In this document: positions 25,492-33,853 of the stretch, piece by piece
Numbering within the stretch: position 1 is the stretch's first letter
Layout of the letters: each line of letters opens with the position of its first letter
NCBI RefSeq assembly: GCF_025813715.1
Contig: NZ_CP107532.1
Coordinates: 2,542,001-2,606,000, forward strand
Source of the DNA: Methylobacterium sp. FF17
GTDB taxonomy: Bacteria > Pseudomonadota > Alphaproteobacteria > Rhizobiales > Beijerinckiaceae
DNA length: 64,000 nucleotides
Direction of reading: 5' to 3'
Program-made: the position numbers and the translations under genes
The notes under the pieces: model-generated
The model's input: only the letters and a program-made list of their open reading frames with translations
Told to the model about the DNA's origin: nothing
Database searches by the model: none

Positions 25492-26588
25492 CGTCGAGCA
25501 ACGGACAGGAGACCGCGCGGCTGCGCGAGGCCGCCGAGGATGCCTTCGCGGAGGAGATCACGGCGCTGTCGGCGTCCGACGACCGGCCGCGCCCGCCGAA
25601 CTGGCGGATGTCGCCGCAGGCCGTCGTCACCTACCTCATGGGCGGCACCCTCGAATCCGGGTTCGCCGTCACCCCGAAATACATCGGAGACCGGCGCCTG
25701 ATGGAGGTCGCGGTGGCGACGCTGGCTACCGACCGCGCCCTGCTGCTGCTCGGCGTGCCCGGCACCGCCAAGAGCTGGGTCAGCGAGCATCTGGCGGCCG
25801 CGATCTGCGGCACCTCGCGGCTCATCGTGCAGGGCACGGCCGGCACCAGCGAGGAGGCGATCCGCTACGGCTGGAACTACGCGCTGCTGCTCGCCAAGGG
25901 GCCGAGCCGTGAGGCGGTGGTCGCCTCGCCGATCATGCGGGCCATGGAGGAGGGCCGCATCGCCCGCGTCGAGGAACTCACCCGCATCCCCTCCGAGACG
26001 CAGGACAGCTTCATCACCGTCCTGTCGGAGAAGACCCTGCCGATCCCGGAACTGAACGCGGAAGTCTCGGCCCGGAAGGGCTTCAACCTCATCGCGACCG
26101 CCAACAACCGGGACCGGGGCGTCAACGAATTGTCGAGCGCCCTCAAGCGCCGCTTCAACACCGTGGTGCTGCCGCCCCCCGCCACCATCGAGGCCGAGAT
26201 CGCCATCGTCGAGAGCCGGGTGGCGGCCCTCGGGCGCGCCTTCGAGATTCCGGCCGAGCCGCCCGGCGCCGAGGAGATCCGCCGGGTCGTCACGATCTTC
26301 CGCGAATTGCGCGAGGGCATCACCGTGGACGGCAAGGCCCGGGTGAAGCAGCCCTCCGGCACGCTCTCGACGGCGGAGGCGATCAGCGTCGTCGGGAGCG
26401 GGTTGGCCCTCGCCGCCCATTTCGGCGACGGCCGCCTCAGCGCGCGGGACCTCGTCTCGGGGATCAATGGTGCCGTGGTGAAGGACCCGGTGCAGGACGC
26501 CATCGTCTGGCGGGAATACCTGGAGACGGTGGTCAAGGAGCGCGACGGCTGGAAGGACTTCTACAAGGCCGCCCGCGCGGGTGCCTGA
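25488..26588 (+). CDS. MoxR-family AAA+ ATPase (YehL-like)
   Basis: 366 aa. Walker A GVPGTAKS at residues 89-96; Walker B/adjacent region IARVEELTRIPSETQDSFIT (about 158-177); sensor 1 LIATANNRDRGVNELSSALK (201-220) followed by the RRF arginine finger. The helix-2 insert typical of MoxR is present. MoxR ATPases act with VWA-domain partners as chaperone-like remodelling complexes that insert metals or activate effectors. The ATG at 25488 overlaps the DUF5691 stop (ATGA). The VWA partner lies two genes downstream, after DUF5682. Confidence 0.93.
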   Translation: MTSSNGQETARLREAAEDAFAEEITALSASDDRPRPPNWRMSPQAVVTYLMGGTLESGFAVTPKYIGDRRLMEVAVATLATDRALLLLGVPGTAKSWVSEHLAAAICGTSRLIVQGTAGTSEEAIRYGWNYALLLAKGPSREAVVASPIMRAMEEGRIARVEELTRIPSETQDSFITVLSEKTLPIPELNAEVSARKGFNLIATANNRDRGVNELSSALKRRFNTVVLPPPATIEAEIAIVESRVAALGRAFEIPAEPPGAEEIRRVVTIFRELREGITVDGKARVKQPSGTLSTAEAISVVGSGLALAAHFGDGRLSARDLVSGINGAVVKDPVQDAIVWREYLETVVKERDGWKDFYKAARAGA

Positions 26589-26592
26589 CGGT

Positions 26593-26620
26593 CCGCCACG
26601 CCCTTCCCGCTTCGTGGCGG
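26593..26620 (+). terminator. hairpin after the MoxR gene
   Basis: Perfect 8 bp stem CCGCCACG / CGTGGCGG with a 12-base loop, four bases past the MoxR stop and followed by a G-run rather than Ts. It could attenuate read-through into DUF5682-VWA, which begin 239 bp on and may have their own promoter. Confidence 0.45.
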
Positions 26621-26858
26621 GGGGATCGCGGAGCGGCCGGGAGCGGGGAGCGCCGGTGCCGATGCGGGCGCCGTCCTTCCCATCCGGCCAGCCGCGTCCG
26701 TCGCCATAGTCCCCCCGTCTCGACGCGGCCCAACCCTCACTTCCGCGCAGGGGGGAGGACGCGGAGGCCCGTCACGTTCCGCACAAACCCTCACGAGGAC
26801 GCCAGCAGCATGAGTGTTCGCCGCATCGGTCTTCGCCGCACGGCCGCATGGGATCGCG

Positions 26859-29168
26859 ATGCCTGACATCCGCCTCTTCGGCATCCGCCACCACGGACCC
26901 GGCTCCGCCCGCTCCCTGGCGGCGGCCCTCGACGCGTTCGCGCCGGATTGCGTGCTGATCGAGGGGCCGCCCGATGCCGATGACCTCATCGGGCTCGCCG
27001 CCCATGCGGAGATGACGCCGCCCGTGGCCCTCCTCGTCTACCGGCCGGACAGCCCGCGCACCTGCGCGTTCTTCCCGTTCGCGGCCTTCTCGCCCGAATG
27101 GGTGGCGATGCGCCAGGGGATCGCGGCGGGCGCGGCGATCCGCTTCATCGACCTGCCGCACGCGATCCAGCTCGCGGACGGGTTCGGGGTGCCGGACCAG
27201 GTTGAGACCCTCGACGGCGCCGAGACTGCTCTGGAGGTCGCGGCAGAAGCCTCACCCGAAGACGGCCCCGCCCCGATCCCCGCCGAGATCCGGCGCGATC
27301 CGCTGGGAGAACTCGCCGAGGCCGCCGGCTACCCGGACGGCGAGCGCTGGTGGGACGCCCTGATCGAGAGCCGCACGGCGACGGACGGCGACGTCTTCGC
27401 CGCGATCGCCGAGGCGATGTCGGCGCTGCGCGAGCAGGCCGAACCCGACTGCAGCGAGGCGTTCCGCGAGGAGGCCCGCGAGGCGCACATGCGCACCGCG
27501 ATCCGGAAGGCCGGCAAGGACTTCGCGCGGATCGCGGTGGTCTGCGGCGCCTGGCACGTGCCGGCGCTCGCCCGCCACGACGCGCGCGGTCAGTCGGGCC
27601 TCGATGCGGCGACGCTGAAAGGCCTGCCGAAGACGAAGGTCGCCGCCGCCTGGGCGCCGTGGTCCTACGAGCGGCTGGCCACCGCCTCGGGCTACCGCGC
27701 CGGGGTGCTCTCGCCCGAATGGTACGACACGCTCTGGCACCACGGCGACCGCGTCGCCGCGCGCTGGCTCGCCCGCGCCGCCGCCCTGCTGCGGGCGGAG
27801 GATCTCGACGCCTCGCCGGCCTCTGTGATCGAGGCGGCCCGCCTCGCCGAGGCCCTGGCGGGGTTTCGCGGCCGGGCCCGGCCCGCTCTGGAAGACCTCG
27901 ACGAGGCCGCGCGGGCGACGCTGTGCTTTGCCGACGATGCCCCGATGGTGCTGATCCGGCGCCGGCTCGTCATCGGCGAGCGCCTCGGCGCGACCCCGCC
28001 GGACAGTCCCGGCACGCCGGTCGAGGCCGATTTCGCCGCCCAGTGCAAGCGCCTGCGCCTCAGGCCCGGCGCGGATGCGGGCGAGATCACCCTCGACCTG
28101 CGGAAGGAGACGGACCTCGCCCGCAGCCATTTCCTCAACCGGTCGCGCCTCCTCGGCATCCCCTGGGGCGAGCGCCGGCAGGCGCGCGGGCGCGGCACCT
28201 TCAAGGAGGCGTGGTTCCTCGCCTGGAAGCCCGAATGGGTGGTGGAACTGGTGGCGGCCTCGGCCGAGGGCGGCACGCTGGCCGAAGCCGCCGCCGGCCG
28301 GGTGCGGAACCAGGCCCGCGCCGCCACCCGCGTCGCCGAACTCTCGGGCCTGATCGGCACGCTCCTCGACGCCGACCTCGCCGGGGCGACCGCCGACGTG
28401 ATCCGGGCGCTGGAGGACCGTGCCGCGGTCTCGGCGGACGTGTTCGACCTCATGGACGCCCTGCCGCCGCTCGCCGAACTCGCCCGCTACGGCTCGGTGC
28501 GCGCCGCCGACACCGAGCCGGTGCTGGCGGTGGTGCGCGGGCTGGTGCCACGCGCCGCCGCCGGGCTGGTCGCCGCCTGCCAGAGCCTCGACGACGACGC
28601 GGCGGCGGTGGCCAAGGCCCGCATCGTCGCGGTCTCGGGCGCCGTGACCCTGCTGGAGGAGCCGGCGTTGAAGGCTCTCTGGGGGGAGGCGCTGACGGCG
28701 CTCGCCGACCAGGAGCACGTCCACGGCCGCGTCGTCGGCCGGGCGGTGCGGCTGCTGTTCGACCAGGGCGCGATGACGGCGGCGGAGGCCGGGGACCGGA
28801 TGCGCCGCGCCCTGTCCCGGGCCGCTGGGGCGCTGGCCGCCGCCGCCTGGATCGAAGGATTCCTGGAGGACAGCGGCACGGTGCTGATCCACGGCGAGGG
28901 CCTGCTCGGCGTGGTGGACGGCTGGCTCTGCGACCTCGCGCCGGAGACCTTCATCGAACTCCTGCCCCTGGTGCGCCGCACCTTCGCGACCCTGCCCGCG
29001 CCCGAGCGCCGGACCATCGGCGAGACCCTGGCCCGACCGGGCGGCCCCGCCCTCGACGCCGCGACCGGCCCCGAGACCTTCGATGCCGGCCGCGCCGCAC
29101 GGGTGCTGCCCCTCCTGCGCCTGCTTCTGGGCCCCGAGCCGGCCCGCACCACCGGAGACCCCGCATGA
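26859..29168 (+). CDS. DUF5682 protein (YehM-like)
   Basis: 769 aa. It opens with the family signature IRLFGIRHHGPGSARSLAAA and CVLIEGPPDADDLIGLAA, a fold resembling the TraB/ChaN-like domain (His-rich motif, acidic EGPPD, later VVCGAWHVPAL with a His). Such domains may be metal-dependent hydrolases, but activity is unproven. The C-terminal two thirds are helical. The ATG at 26859 starts the conserved motif. Its stop overlaps the VWA start (ATGA). E. coli yehM, next to MoxR (yehL) and VWA (yehP), is a DUF5682 protein (from memory), matching this order. Confidence 0.85.
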   Translation: MPDIRLFGIRHHGPGSARSLAAALDAFAPDCVLIEGPPDADDLIGLAAHAEMTPPVALLVYRPDSPRTCAFFPFAAFSPEWVAMRQGIAAGAAIRFIDLPHAIQLADGFGVPDQVETLDGAETALEVAAEASPEDGPAPIPAEIRRDPLGELAEAAGYPDGERWWDALIESRTATDGDVFAAIAEAMSALREQAEPDCSEAFREEAREAHMRTAIRKAGKDFARIAVVCGAWHVPALARHDARGQSGLDAATLKGLPKTKVAAAWAPWSYERLATASGYRAGVLSPEWYDTLWHHGDRVAARWLARAAALLRAEDLDASPASVIEAARLAEALAGFRGRARPALEDLDEAARATLCFADDAPMVLIRRRLVIGERLGATPPDSPGTPVEADFAAQCKRLRLRPGADAGEITLDLRKETDLARSHFLNRSRLLGIPWGERRQARGRGTFKEAWFLAWKPEWVVELVAASAEGGTLAEAAAGRVRNQARAATRVAELSGLIGTLLDADLAGATADVIRALEDRAAVSADVFDLMDALPPLAELARYGSVRAADTEPVLAVVRGLVPRAAAGLVAACQSLDDDAAAVAKARIVAVSGAVTLLEEPALKALWGEALTALADQEHVHGRVVGRAVRLLFDQGAMTAAEAGDRMRRALSRAAGALAAAAWIEGFLEDSGTVLIHGEGLLGVVDGWLCDLAPETFIELLPLVRRTFATLPAPERRTIGETLARPGGPALDAATGPETFDAGRAARVLPLLRLLLGPEPARTTGDPA

Positions 29169-30337
29169 ACGGGACCGAACGCACGACCGAGGCCGAGCGC
29201 CTGCGCCGCTGGCGCCTCGTCCTCGGCGGCGGTGCGGCCGAGGGCACGCGCGCCGACCTGTCGGAGCACGACGCGCGACTCGACCGGGCGATGGGCGCCC
29301 TCTACGATTCGGATCGCAAGGGGAGTCTCGCCGCCTCCGCCCCCTCCGTGCCGCGCTGGCTCGGCGACATCCGCGACTATTTCCCGGCCTCCGTCGTGCA
29401 GGTGATGCAGCGCGACGCCTTCGAACGCCTCGACCTCAAGCGCATGCTGGCCGAGCCCGAGATGCTGGAGGCGGTCCAGCCCGACGTGAATCTCGTCTCG
29501 ACGCTCATCTCCATGCGGGCTCTGCTGGGCGGCGGCACCAAGGAGACCGCCCGCCTCGTGGTGCGCAGGGTCGTGGACGAACTGATGCGGCGACTGGAGG
29601 AGCCCCTGCGGCAGGCGGTGAGCGGGGCGATCGACCGCGCCAGCATCAACCGCCGCCCGCGCCACAGCGAGATCGACTGGAACCGCACGATCCGGGCGAA
29701 CCTGCGCCACTACCAGGCGGCGTACCGGACCATCATCCCGGAGACCCGCCTCGGCCACGGACGCCGCAGCCGGGGGTCGCTCAAGGACGTGATCCTGTGC
29801 ATCGACCAGTCGGGCTCGATGGCCAATTCCGTGGTCTATTCGAGCATCTTCGGCGCCGTGATGGCTTCGCTGCCCGCGGTCTCGACCCGGCTCGTGGTGT
29901 TCGACACCGCCGTGGTCGACCTCTCCGACCAGATCGACGATCCAGTGGAGGTGCTGTTCTCGGTCCAGCTCGGCGGCGGCACCGACATCAACCGGGCGGT
30001 GAGCTACTGCGCCGCACGCATCACGCGCCCCGAGGACACCGTGCTGGTGCTGATCTCCGACCTCTACGAGGGCGGGGTCGAGGCGGGGCTGCTGGCCCAG
30101 GCCCAGCGCCTCGTCGCGTCGGGCGTCCAGGTGGTGGCCCTCCTCGCCCTCTCCGACGAGGGCGCGCCGGCCTACGACCGGGCGCTCGCCGGCCGGCTCG
30201 CGGCGCTGGGCGTCCCCGCCTTCGCCTGCACGCCGGACCTTTTCCCCGACCTGATGGCGGCGGCGATCCGCAAGCAGGACCTCGCCGCCTGGGCGGCCGG
30301 CGCCGGCATCGCGGCGGTGCCGCCGACGACCGCCTGA
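29165..30337 (+). CDS. VWA-domain protein, CoxE-like (YehP-like)
   Basis: 390 aa. The N-terminal half (about 1-200) is helical; the C-terminal von Willebrand A domain (about 206-380) has a full MIDAS: DxSxS at D214, S216 and S218 (LCIDQSGSMANS), T273 in QLGGGTDINRAVS, and D299 in VLVLISDLYEGG. It should bind Mg and, as in MoxR-VWA systems, act as the ATPase's partner adaptor. It is the last gene of the unit, coupled to DUF5682 by ATGA. The next transcribed unit, the retron, begins about 350 bp downstream past a terminator-like hairpin. Confidence 0.92.
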   Translation: MNGTERTTEAERLRRWRLVLGGGAAEGTRADLSEHDARLDRAMGALYDSDRKGSLAASAPSVPRWLGDIRDYFPASVVQVMQRDAFERLDLKRMLAEPEMLEAVQPDVNLVSTLISMRALLGGGTKETARLVVRRVVDELMRRLEEPLRQAVSGAIDRASINRRPRHSEIDWNRTIRANLRHYQAAYRTIIPETRLGHGRRSRGSLKDVILCIDQSGSMANSVVYSSIFGAVMASLPAVSTRLVVFDTAVVDLSDQIDDPVEVLFSVQLGGGTDINRAVSYCAARITRPEDTVLVLISDLYEGGVEAGLLAQAQRLVASGVQVVALLALSDEGAPAYDRALAGRLAALGVPAFACTPDLFPDLMAAAIRKQDLAAWAAGAGIAAVPPTTA

Positions 30338-30683
30338 GGCCCTGAGATGTCCGTCGTCCCCGCTGTCCGACCTTCATCCCCCGAGCCCCGATGAATCGGT
30401 CGATGCGACGCGCTCCGAGCCGCGAAGGCCCTCGCCGGGAGGAAAGCCGGTCGCATCGGCGGGATTTGAATCTGCGGCTCCCACGCGCCGAACGGCGTGA
30501 GCGTCCGATAGCCTGTCCCGAGTCGACCGGATCGATCGCGCTCCCGGAGGCGGCGCAGCCAGGGGCCGACGGGTTGCCCCCTGGCTCCCGGGCCGGGTAG
30601 ATATTCTTAATCGGTCACAATGTCGCGGAGTCGCGGATGCGCGTGGGTGATCGGTGCCTGTTTCGCCGCCGCAAGGAGACACG
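30338..30683. other. intergenic region between the MoxR-VWA unit and the retron
   Basis: No ORF here is convincing. It contains a short hairpin at 30478-30501 with arms CTC.CACGCGCCG / CGGCGTGAG, the terminator hairpin at 30557-30586 and an AT-rich GATATTCTTAATCGG segment (about 30601-30615) that could hold the retron promoter. Confidence 0.45.
30557..30586 (+). terminator. hairpin ending the MoxR-VWA transcript
   Basis: 9 bp perfect stem AGCCAGGGG / CCCCTGGCT around an 11-12 base loop. It separates the two modules; followed by GC-rich sequence, not a T-run. Confidence 0.5.
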
Positions 30684-30734
30684 ATGTCCGCCATCATCGA
30701 TCGCCGCGACGCCCGGTCCGGGCTGCCTGCATGA
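30684..30734 (+). CDS. 16-codon leader ORF of the retron operon
   Basis: AAGGAG stands six bases before this ATG, the best ribosome site in the region. The ORF reads MSAIIDRRDARSGLPA and its TGA overlaps the ATG of the large WGR protein as ATGA, so reinitiation at the next gene is likely. I infer a translational-coupling leader; it may simply be a misplaced start, since it is not in frame with the large gene and has no recognisable function. Confidence 0.4.
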   Translation: MSAIIDRRDARSGLPA

Positions 30735-33700
30735 GGGTCATCCGCTCGGCGCGCCTCCACCTGGCGGAGGGAACCTCCGACAAGGTCTACGAGGTCGACC
30801 TCGTCGAGAACGACGCCCTCGCCGGCCCCGAGCGGTTCCTCGTCAATATCCGCTACGGCCGACGCGGTGCGATCCTGCGGGAAGGGTCGAAGACGCCACA
30901 GCCCGTCGCGCGCGATGCGGCCGAGCGGGTGTTCGACAGCGTCGTCGTGTCGAAGATCAACGGCGGATACAGCCGGAAGGACGTCCCCGGCTCCGGAATC
31001 GCTGTGGCGAGCGCCCCGGCCGAGGGCCGCGCCGGTGTGCTCCTGGCGCGCCTCGCCGGCTGCCGGCGCTGGGCCTGGCCGGAGGCGGATCGCGAACGCC
31101 TGCTCTGGCGCATCGGACAGCTCCGGCTCCCCGCAGCGGCGCCCGACCTCCTTGCGCTTGCCCGGGAACGCGGACCGTCGGAGGCGAGCTACGCCCTGGT
31201 CTGGGCCCTCGCGCGCGCCGTGGGCGCCGAAGCCGCGCCGACCCTCGAGGCCGTGGCGGCCGGCACCCGAAGCGTCGTCATCCGCGATCTCGCCCGGTTC
31301 GCCCTCGTCTGCCCGCTGATGGGCTCCGAGCGACGCGTGGCGGGCGCGGATCCCGACCTGCCCGCCATGCTCGCGGGGCCGGCCGGGGCCGGCGACCCGG
31401 ATGGCCTCGTGGGGGCGCTCCTGGGCCTGGCCGAACAGCATCCGGCCGAGGTCGGGCCGGCGCTGGTGGCGCTCGGCCGGTGCGCACAGGACGACGCCGG
31501 GCTGCACGCCGCCCTCTGCGCCGCGCTGCCCCGACTTCCGGCCCGGCCGCCTTTCCTCATCGGCCTGCGCCGGCTCTTCAAGCATGCCGAGATGGCCGAC
31601 GATGCCGGTCTCTTCGCGGCGACGGCCCGGCGGTTCGAAACCGCGACGGCGATGTATCGCTCCGGCAACAGCCACGTCTACCTGCCGGAGGTGAGGCGGC
31701 GCCTCGCGATCCGCGAGGAGCTTGGTACGGCGCAGGCGCGGATCGGCCTGTCCTCGGCGACCCTCCTCTACTTCAAGCGCCGGATCTGGCGGGCCCTGCG
31801 CAAGCGCGGCGAGGTTGGTGACCCCGCCTTCGCCGAGTTGGCCGCCGCCGTCCTGCTGAGCCTGCGGCCGGAGGATCTGGGACCGCGCACGGCCTCGGCG
31901 ACCTGGAAGCGACAGCCGGATGGCAACTGGGGCCGCGTGCCGCGCGTGCGGGGCCCCCTCGCGGGAAACTGGACTGCGAACCACCTCCTGTACCGCCACG
32001 CCGCGCAGGCGCGTCCGTGTTCCGGCTCCGCCACGTTCTTCCTCGAGGCCGATCCCGATCCCGACCTCCGCGACGAGGCTTTTCCGGACCTCTGGAGTCC
32101 ACGCCCGGACCTCGCCTTGCGCCTCGCGGCCGATGCGCGGATCGAACCCGCGGCGATGCTGGGCCTGCGCCTCCTTCGGGCCGACCCGCAGACCTGCGAA
32201 GCCCTGGTGGCGGCCGACCTGGGGCGCCTGCTCAGTGCACCCTTTCCGGCCGTTCAATGCCTGGGCCTGGACATCGCCCGCGCCCGGCTGGCGCAGGGGG
32301 AGGCGGACCCGGAACTCCTGTCGGCTCTGATCCGGGCGGCCATGCCCGAGGCGCGGAGCCTCGCCCTGCGCCGGATCGAGTCCGAGCCGGGACTGCCCTG
32401 GTCGAGCCCGTCGCTGGCCTTCGCGCTGGTGACGAGCCCCGAACCGGAGACGACGGAGGCCGTCGCCCGCCTCGCCCGCGAGCGCCGCCTTCCGGCTGAC
32501 GTCGCCGGTCCGCTCACCCTTCGGCTGGTCGAGTGGTTGCGCGCGATGCCGCCGGCGCTCGACCCGACGGACAGTGCGGCAATTCGGGCCCTGCGCATGG
32601 CGCTTCCCGTCCTTTGGCCGGATCGCGACATGCCGGCGGCGGGCGCGGATGCCGCCGCCCTGATGGCGCATCCCGCCCCCGAGGTCGCCGCGGCGGGCAT
32701 CGCCCTGCTGGCGCAATCCAGTATCGGGGCTGATGATGTGCCGGCAGAGCGCTGGGACGCCCTGATCGGATCGGACTCCGCAGAGATCCGCGAAGCCGTG
32801 CTCGGCCTCATGGCCCGGCTCGACGACGCGCGTCTGGCTGGATATGCCAACCGCATCCTCACCCTCGCGAGCGGTCCGGGGAGCGCCCTGCGCCGGGCGG
32901 CGCGCCCCCTCGTGCGGCGCCTTGTCGAGGCCGATTCCAGCAGCGCCCCGGATCTGGCGCAGGCCGTGATCGCGAGCCTGTTCCGCACCGCCCCCGACGA
33001 TCGTTTCGCCGGCGACATGATCGCCCTCCTGCAGGGGGCGGTGCCGGGCGAACTCGCCGCCCTCGATCCCGGCACCGTGTGGCGCCTGTCGCAAGCGCGG
33101 GCGAAGGGCGCGCAGCGCCTCGGCGCGGTGGTCCTGGCCGAGCGGAGCCCCGACCTCTTCAGCGTGCGCCAGATCGCGCGGCTCGGCGGTCATCCGCATC
33201 TCTCGGTCAGAACATGGGCGTGCGCCGCCTTCGAGGCCGAGCCGGCCCGCTTTCAGGCGGAGGCGGCGGACGCGGTGCTCCTCGTCGAGAGCGACTGGCC
33301 GGACAGCCTCGCCTTCGCGCAGAGCCACTTCGCGACCTGGCCGGAGGAGGCCTGGACACCGGCTGCGCTCGCCGTGGTGACCGACAGCGTGAAGCCGGAC
33401 GTGCTGGCCTTCGCCCGCCAGCTCCTGCGCACGCGGCTCCGGCCGGAGGATGCCGACGCACAGGTTCTGCGCCTGCTGGAGCATCCCTCGCCCTCCATGC
33501 ACCTGCTGCTCACCGAACTCCTGACGGAGCGGGCGGTGGCGAGCGAGGATGCCTTCGCGCGCCTGGTCCCGCTCGCGCGCATCGTCCTGCTGCAGGTGCT
33601 GACCGGCCGGACCGCCAAGGACCGCATGGCCGCGTTCCTCAGGGCCGAGGCGTTGCGGAGCCGCGCGCGGGCGGAACGCCTGGTGCCCCTCTTCGCCGAC

Positions 33701-33853
33701 CTTTCCTTGAGCGGCACCGCCCGCGACCGGAGCGCCGCGATCCTGACCCTGCGCGATCTCGCGGCGGTCTATCCGGACCTCGCCACGCCGCTCGTCGCCC
33801 GCCCGCCCGAGGCGCGGCGGACCTCAGGCGCGCGCGCGGAGGCCACCCCATGA
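30731..33853 (+). CDS. type XIII retron accessory protein ARM: WGR domain plus HEAT/armadillo repeats
   Basis: 1040 aa. Residues 1-85 are a WGR domain: IRSARLHLAEGTSDKVYEVD, FLVNIRYGRRGAILREGSKT (the YGRRG at 42-46 takes the WGR place), and FDSVVVSKINGGYSRK. WGR domains bind DNA ends in PARPs and occur in MolR-like proteins. The remaining roughly 950 residues are helical HEAT/armadillo repeats (SYALVWALARAVGAEAAPTL, ASVIEAA-like pairs, LGGHPHLSVRTWACAAFEAE). From memory, type XIII retrons carry an armadillo-repeat protein and a winged-helix/SWIM protein with the RT. The stop overlaps the SWIM gene (ATGA). Confidence 0.88.
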   Translation: MRVIRSARLHLAEGTSDKVYEVDLVENDALAGPERFLVNIRYGRRGAILREGSKTPQPVARDAAERVFDSVVVSKINGGYSRKDVPGSGIAVASAPAEGRAGVLLARLAGCRRWAWPEADRERLLWRIGQLRLPAAAPDLLALARERGPSEASYALVWALARAVGAEAAPTLEAVAAGTRSVVIRDLARFALVCPLMGSERRVAGADPDLPAMLAGPAGAGDPDGLVGALLGLAEQHPAEVGPALVALGRCAQDDAGLHAALCAALPRLPARPPFLIGLRRLFKHAEMADDAGLFAATARRFETATAMYRSGNSHVYLPEVRRRLAIREELGTAQARIGLSSATLLYFKRRIWRALRKRGEVGDPAFAELAAAVLLSLRPEDLGPRTASATWKRQPDGNWGRVPRVRGPLAGNWTANHLLYRHAAQARPCSGSATFFLEADPDPDLRDEAFPDLWSPRPDLALRLAADARIEPAAMLGLRLLRADPQTCEALVAADLGRLLSAPFPAVQCLGLDIARARLAQGEADPELLSALIRAAMPEARSLALRRIESEPGLPWSSPSLAFALVTSPEPETTEAVARLARERRLPADVAGPLTLRLVEWLRAMPPALDPTDSAAIRALRMALPVLWPDRDMPAAGADAAALMAHPAPEVAAAGIALLAQSSIGADDVPAERWDALIGSDSAEIREAVLGLMARLDDARLAGYANRILTLASGPGSALRRAARPLVRRLVEADSSSAPDLAQAVIASLFRTAPDDRFAGDMIALLQGAVPGELAALDPGTVWRLSQARAKGAQRLGAVVLAERSPDLFSVRQIARLGGHPHLSVRTWACAAFEAEPARFQAEAADAVLLVESDWPDSLAFAQSHFATWPEEAWTPAALAVVTDSVKPDVLAFARQLLRTRLRPEDADAQVLRLLEHPSPSMHLLLTELLTERAVASEDAFARLVPLARIVLLQVLTGRTAKDRMAAFLRAEALRSRARAERLVPLFADLSLSGTARDRSAAILTLRDLAAVYPDLATPLVARPPEARRTSGARAEATP

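Noticed and set aside
27252..28892. Minus-strand 546-codon open frame across DUF5682
   Set aside because: Shadow of DUF5682; the plus-strand product has coherent motifs and coupled neighbours.
30420..30500. tRNA-like T-loop (TTCAAAT on the minus strand) after the VWA gene
   Set aside because: The flanking five-base stem has two mismatches and no acceptor or anticodon arm can be fitted; treated as chance.
33079..33849. 257-codon upstream extension of the WHSWIM gene
   Set aside because: It would overlap the WGR protein by about 770 bp and is compositionally nonsense; the ATG at 33850 overlaps the previous stop as expected.
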